From: Gerris lacustris
Taxonomy: Eukaryota > Arthropoda > Insecta > Hemiptera > Gerridae
Assembly: GCA_951217055.1 (NCBI GenBank)
Contig: OX578286.1
Coordinates: 43,415,937-43,479,936 of the forward strand
Length of the DNA: 64,000 nucleotides
Direction: 5' to 3'
A program made the translations under genes and the position numbers. Numbering within the stretch: the stretch's first letter is position 1; each line of letters starts with the position of its first letter. The notes beneath the pieces are model-generated. The model had not been told where the DNA came from. It did not search any database and was given only the letters and a program-made list of their open reading frames with translations. Shown in pieces: positions 61,326 to 64,000 of this stretch.

Positions 61326-62108
61326 TTTATAATATATATCTTTCTGTGATGTGAAAAGGCACATAAGTGGAAAAACTCATGTTTGGTTGGAACAAAATAT
61401 TGAAAAATTACCTTTTTAACATAAAGGAATAAAATAAATTGCCTCTCTACCTTTGTGGAGACACAATTTTATGTTATTCCTTTAAGATGACCTCCATAGA
61501 TGCTCCTATATCTAACATATTTTTAACAAGTATTTTTTTTATAGAATACTCGTAAGTCAATAAATTAATTTCTTAATTAATTATACTATATTAATTCATT
61601 AATAACTAAGCAGTCAACATTTTTTTTAAACTCTGGAGTCAACGTAAATATTTATTACATTCCTTAAAATGTAATAATGGTAATTTTTTTAATATCCCTT
61701 CTCTTGAAAAAAAAAAAAAAAAAAAAAACGTATGTGTCTATTCACCCTGCACAAAGATAAATATTTATTTTAAATAAGTAGCTTTTAGTGTTTTTCTCAT
61801 TTGAATTTAAGGAATAAGTAGTATTCATAGCAAATAAAACTATAAAGCACTTAAAGAGTAAAGCAAACTTAAAGCAAGCACTAATGTCTTTAACAGCTGG
61901 TTTCGACTACAGTTTGATATAATCTGTGAACTGAAATTCTTTATCAACCAGACATCATTTGCTGTTCTAGTTTTTTTTAATAATAAAAGTAACAATTTGC
62001 TCTTTGATTTCTAAATAATATTTAATGTTATTTGTTATTAGTTTTATAATTGTAATGTTTTCCATAATTAATGTAAATTTTCTTGTTTATTTTTTTTATT
62101 TCTTTCAG
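61326..62108. other. AT-rich sequence
   Basis: Includes an A-run at 61710-61728. Nothing recognisable. Confidence 0.4.
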
Positions 62109-62170
62109 TGTTAATATTGTTATTGTTACCTTTTTATGTATGCATTATAATTCTATGTATATTTTATATC
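62109..62170 (+). CDS. Possible hydrophobic exon after a CTTTCAG acceptor
   Basis: A pyrimidine-rich tract and TTTCAG precede an open frame. In the phase left by the 59377 exon it reads LILLLLPFYVCIIILCIFYI, a membrane-spanning stretch. It could be helix 1 of the same protein, but it lacks the Asn and Gly residues usual in tetraspanin helix 1. A hAT element (62177) was inserted right at its end. AT-rich DNA often gives hydrophobic frames, so this is weak. Confidence 0.18.
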
Positions 62171-62689
62171 CAGGTCCAGGGCCGCCGAGAGGCCATGTCA
62201 GCCAAGTCTGAAACTAGGGGCCCGGGACCCAGGGGGGCCCGGACTGGCCTGACGGCCGTCGGGCCTGTGCGCCTTTTAGAAAATCATGATCAACGCCTTC
62301 GACAGTTAAATATAATAAAAATTATTTTTGGGAGATAAAAATAAATAAGAGAGATAAAACAAATAAGAGTTTAATTCGGAGTTAAGAATGCTATGAAACG
62401 GCATGGTTTAGAGCTCAGTTTGATTTCCAAGTTAGGTGTCAATACCTATATAATTATGTGCGTGCGTGTATATCCGAATAAAGATAACTGATTCTCCCTT
62501 CTTTATTTTGGACTTGTAGCGAGATCGAGGTTTAGCTTAGATCTAACTCTTTTCTTATCTAACAAATTTTACCTCCCTTTGTAGTTGTTAACTTTTCTGC
62601 CCCTGCATTTCCCTTACTTTTTGAATTGTTATCTCCTAATCAAATAAAAATATCATTACTTTATTAACTTCAAATATAGTTAGTTACTT

Positions 62690-62823
62690 TTAATTTTGTC
62701 TCTTTTATAACTCCACCATGTATAAGTAGTTATTACTGTGATTTTATAATTTATATTTTAATGAAAAGCGTAAGAAACTTAGGTCCTACCGGGTGTCCCA
62801 CGACACCACACGTATTTTTTTTT
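62690..62823 (+). mobile_element. HINE-C copy 6 (3' end only)
   Basis: Matches the last 130 bp of copy 3, including TCTCTTTTATAACTCCACCA, the inset GTAAGAAACTTAGGT (eroded), the hairpin GGTGTCCCACGACACC (62792-62807) and ACACGTATTTTTT. Confidence 0.75.
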
Positions 62824-63111
62824 TAATGTTAATATGTGGCATGATAAAGAATGTATTTTCCTAAAAAAAAACCCTAATAACAGTGTAGGCTGGGTATTAG
62901 CTGAAATAACGTAAAAAGTGATTTTTAAGCATGTAATTTTTAAAAAAAATTCGCGAAGGGTGCCCCACCATATCTTACCGCCCAGGGAACCACAAGACCT
63001 AGAACCGCCACTGAGTACAGTTTTTTCTGTATTTCATTTTTCAGTTTTGAAAAGATTTCTCGATAAGTCTGCTGAAGATTTAAATTTCACTACTTTTAAC
63101 TGTCGAGAGAC

Positions 63112-63699
63112 TTACTTTAAGAGAAAGTATTACGATGGCGCGAAAATTCGATTTTGATGGATTTACACGTTTTGAGGTCCCTTGAGTCCAAAAAAGTGGT
63201 TTTTAAAAAAATGTCTGTCTGTCGTCTGTGCAGACGCCTGGAGCCTAAACTACTGGGCCGATTTTGACGAAATTTGGCATACATGTTCAGAAAAATCATA
63301 ACCCGAGGCGAAATCGAGAAATGAATTTTAGCTCTAAATTTGGGGGCGCTACCCCCCAAAAACTATGACAAAACGTGAAAAAAAAAATTTTCTCGAAAAC
63401 GGGTCCGACGATTTTGATTAAAAAATTCTAAAATGTAGTCCATTTGAATACGAATCCAACGATATAAGCCGTTTTCCCGGGAAAAATCTAGTTCCTGAGA
63501 AATTAGCTTAAAACGTGGACAGAGAGAGCCCGGGTTCGATTCCCCGCCCAGAAGAAGTTATTTTTCTGATAAATTTTGATGAAATGTTAAATAATATTTA
63601 AATATACATTTGAAAACTAATAAATGGAAACACTGGGCTAAGTAATTATAAACTCGTATATGAGGAAGTTTGTCTGAGTTGACTCGGACCGATTTTTTA
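63112..63699 (+). mobile_element. HINE-B copy 3
   Basis: In plus orientation: a 5' ACTTTAAGAGAAAGTATTAC (hairpin shortened), CTAAACTACTGGGCCGATTT, a T-arm-like CCCGGGTTCGATTCCCCGCC at 63530, the inset CGTATATGAGGAAGTTTGTC, an 8 bp-stem hairpin at 63672-63689 (GTCTGAGT, loop TG, ACTCGGAC) and GATTTTTT. Confidence 0.78.
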
Positions 63700-63842
63700 T
63701 TTGAATTTCAGATGTTTAGTTTTCGAACCTCTTAGGGAAGGGGACACGAACTCCTCCCCCCCCCCCCCCCACCATGGCGAGGGGAGCCCGGAGATCTCTT
63801 GACTTGGGGCCCGGCCTAGCTCTTGGCGGCCCTGTCCAGGTC

Positions 63843-64000
63843 TTAAGGCGATAAAGAAATAAAAATGAACTCCTTATTTGACAATATTTCACCTCCTCTT
63901 AAGGGATTTTCAGATTTAAAAGAAGATATTTTTAATTTTTCAAATTAACATTGAGAAAAAGATATAAATGTTTTTATAAAAAGACTAGTTGGATTCCATG
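63843..64000. other. AT-rich right edge
   Basis: Nothing recognised to the end of the window. Confidence 0.4.

Larger units (their letters stand above)
62177..63834. mobile_element. hAT element with perfect 8 bp duplication and nested elements
   Basis: CAGGGCCGCCGAGAG and its partner (CTCTTGGCGGCCCTG) are flanked by TCCAGGTC at 62169-62176 and 63835-63842. Inside are a HINE-C 3' end (62690-62823), a hAT-like inner end GAACCGCCACTG at 63002, and HINE-B (63112-63699). No transposase is visible. Confidence 0.83.

Overview
This is a window of an AT-rich eukaryotic nuclear genome with spliced host genes, introns up to about 12.5 kb, and a very heavy load of transposable elements. The host genes and the element types (mariner, hAT, Helitron-like, copia, gypsy, non-LTR LINEs, tRNA-derived SINEs) fit an arthropod, most likely an insect. 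A hemipteran is possible, but I cannot fix the order from sequence alone. Nothing looks prokaryotic: there are no operons, CRISPR arrays or rRNA.

Host genes. (1) PRMT7, type III protein arginine methyltransferase, minus strand. Eight exons run from 38271 down to 621; they join phase-perfectly, give 507 codons, and the gene continues beyond the left edge. Almost everything from 622 to 38136 is PRMT7 intron. (2) APTX, aprataxin, plus strand, 43649 to 50702. It has three exons and is complete at 178 residues: a HIT domain plus a C-terminal zinc finger. The two genes point away from each other across about 5.4 kb. (3) A possible tetraspanin first exon at 59377-59431, plus strand. (4) A weak chain of three phase-compatible candidate exons on the plus strand (32104, 35555, 39171) crossing the PRMT7 5' end.

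Layout. 1-3.9 kb: a Helitron-like element tail, PRMT7 exons 7-8, a mariner broken by another insertion, and a TA MITE. 3.97-8.69 kb: a hAT-like element split by a decayed Ty3/gypsy retrotransposon. 9-15 kb: PRMT7 exons 4-6, a palindromic mariner derivative and a D-B-D repeat block. 15-28.5 kb: four LINE remnants, an unclassified 2.1 kb TIR element, a palindrome, a piggyBac-like repeat and PRMT7 exons 2-3. 28.6-38.3 kb: Helitron-like copies, a foldback, a hAT with a BED-finger remnant, a SINE, a tandem array and PRMT7 exon 1. 39-51 kb: a duplicated block with one filled and one empty Helitron-like insertion site, and APTX carrying a hAT and a minisatellite/inverted-repeat complex in its introns. 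51.8-57.4 kb: a copia element with an uninterrupted 1355-codon ORF, 190 bp LTRs and a 5 bp target duplication; its leader holds a large palindrome and its 5' LTR a hAT MITE. 57.6-58.8 kb: an inverted MITE dimer. 62.2-63.8 kb: a hAT with a perfect 8 bp target duplication and nested Helitron-like pieces.

Main discovery-type signal. Three sequence-unrelated repeat families (called A, B and C here) share one architecture: a 5' terminal inverted repeat at the extreme end, its partner inset from the 3' end, then a short hairpin and a T-run, with insertion into T-runs and no target duplication. This is the architecture of non-autonomous Helentron/Helitron2 (HINE) elements. Family A also varies in its number of internal ~290 bp repeats, and A and B both carry a tRNA T-arm-like module near the 3' end. 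A second theme is the number of inverted-dimer or foldback structures (at least eight). All family calls come from reading the sequence; no database search was run.
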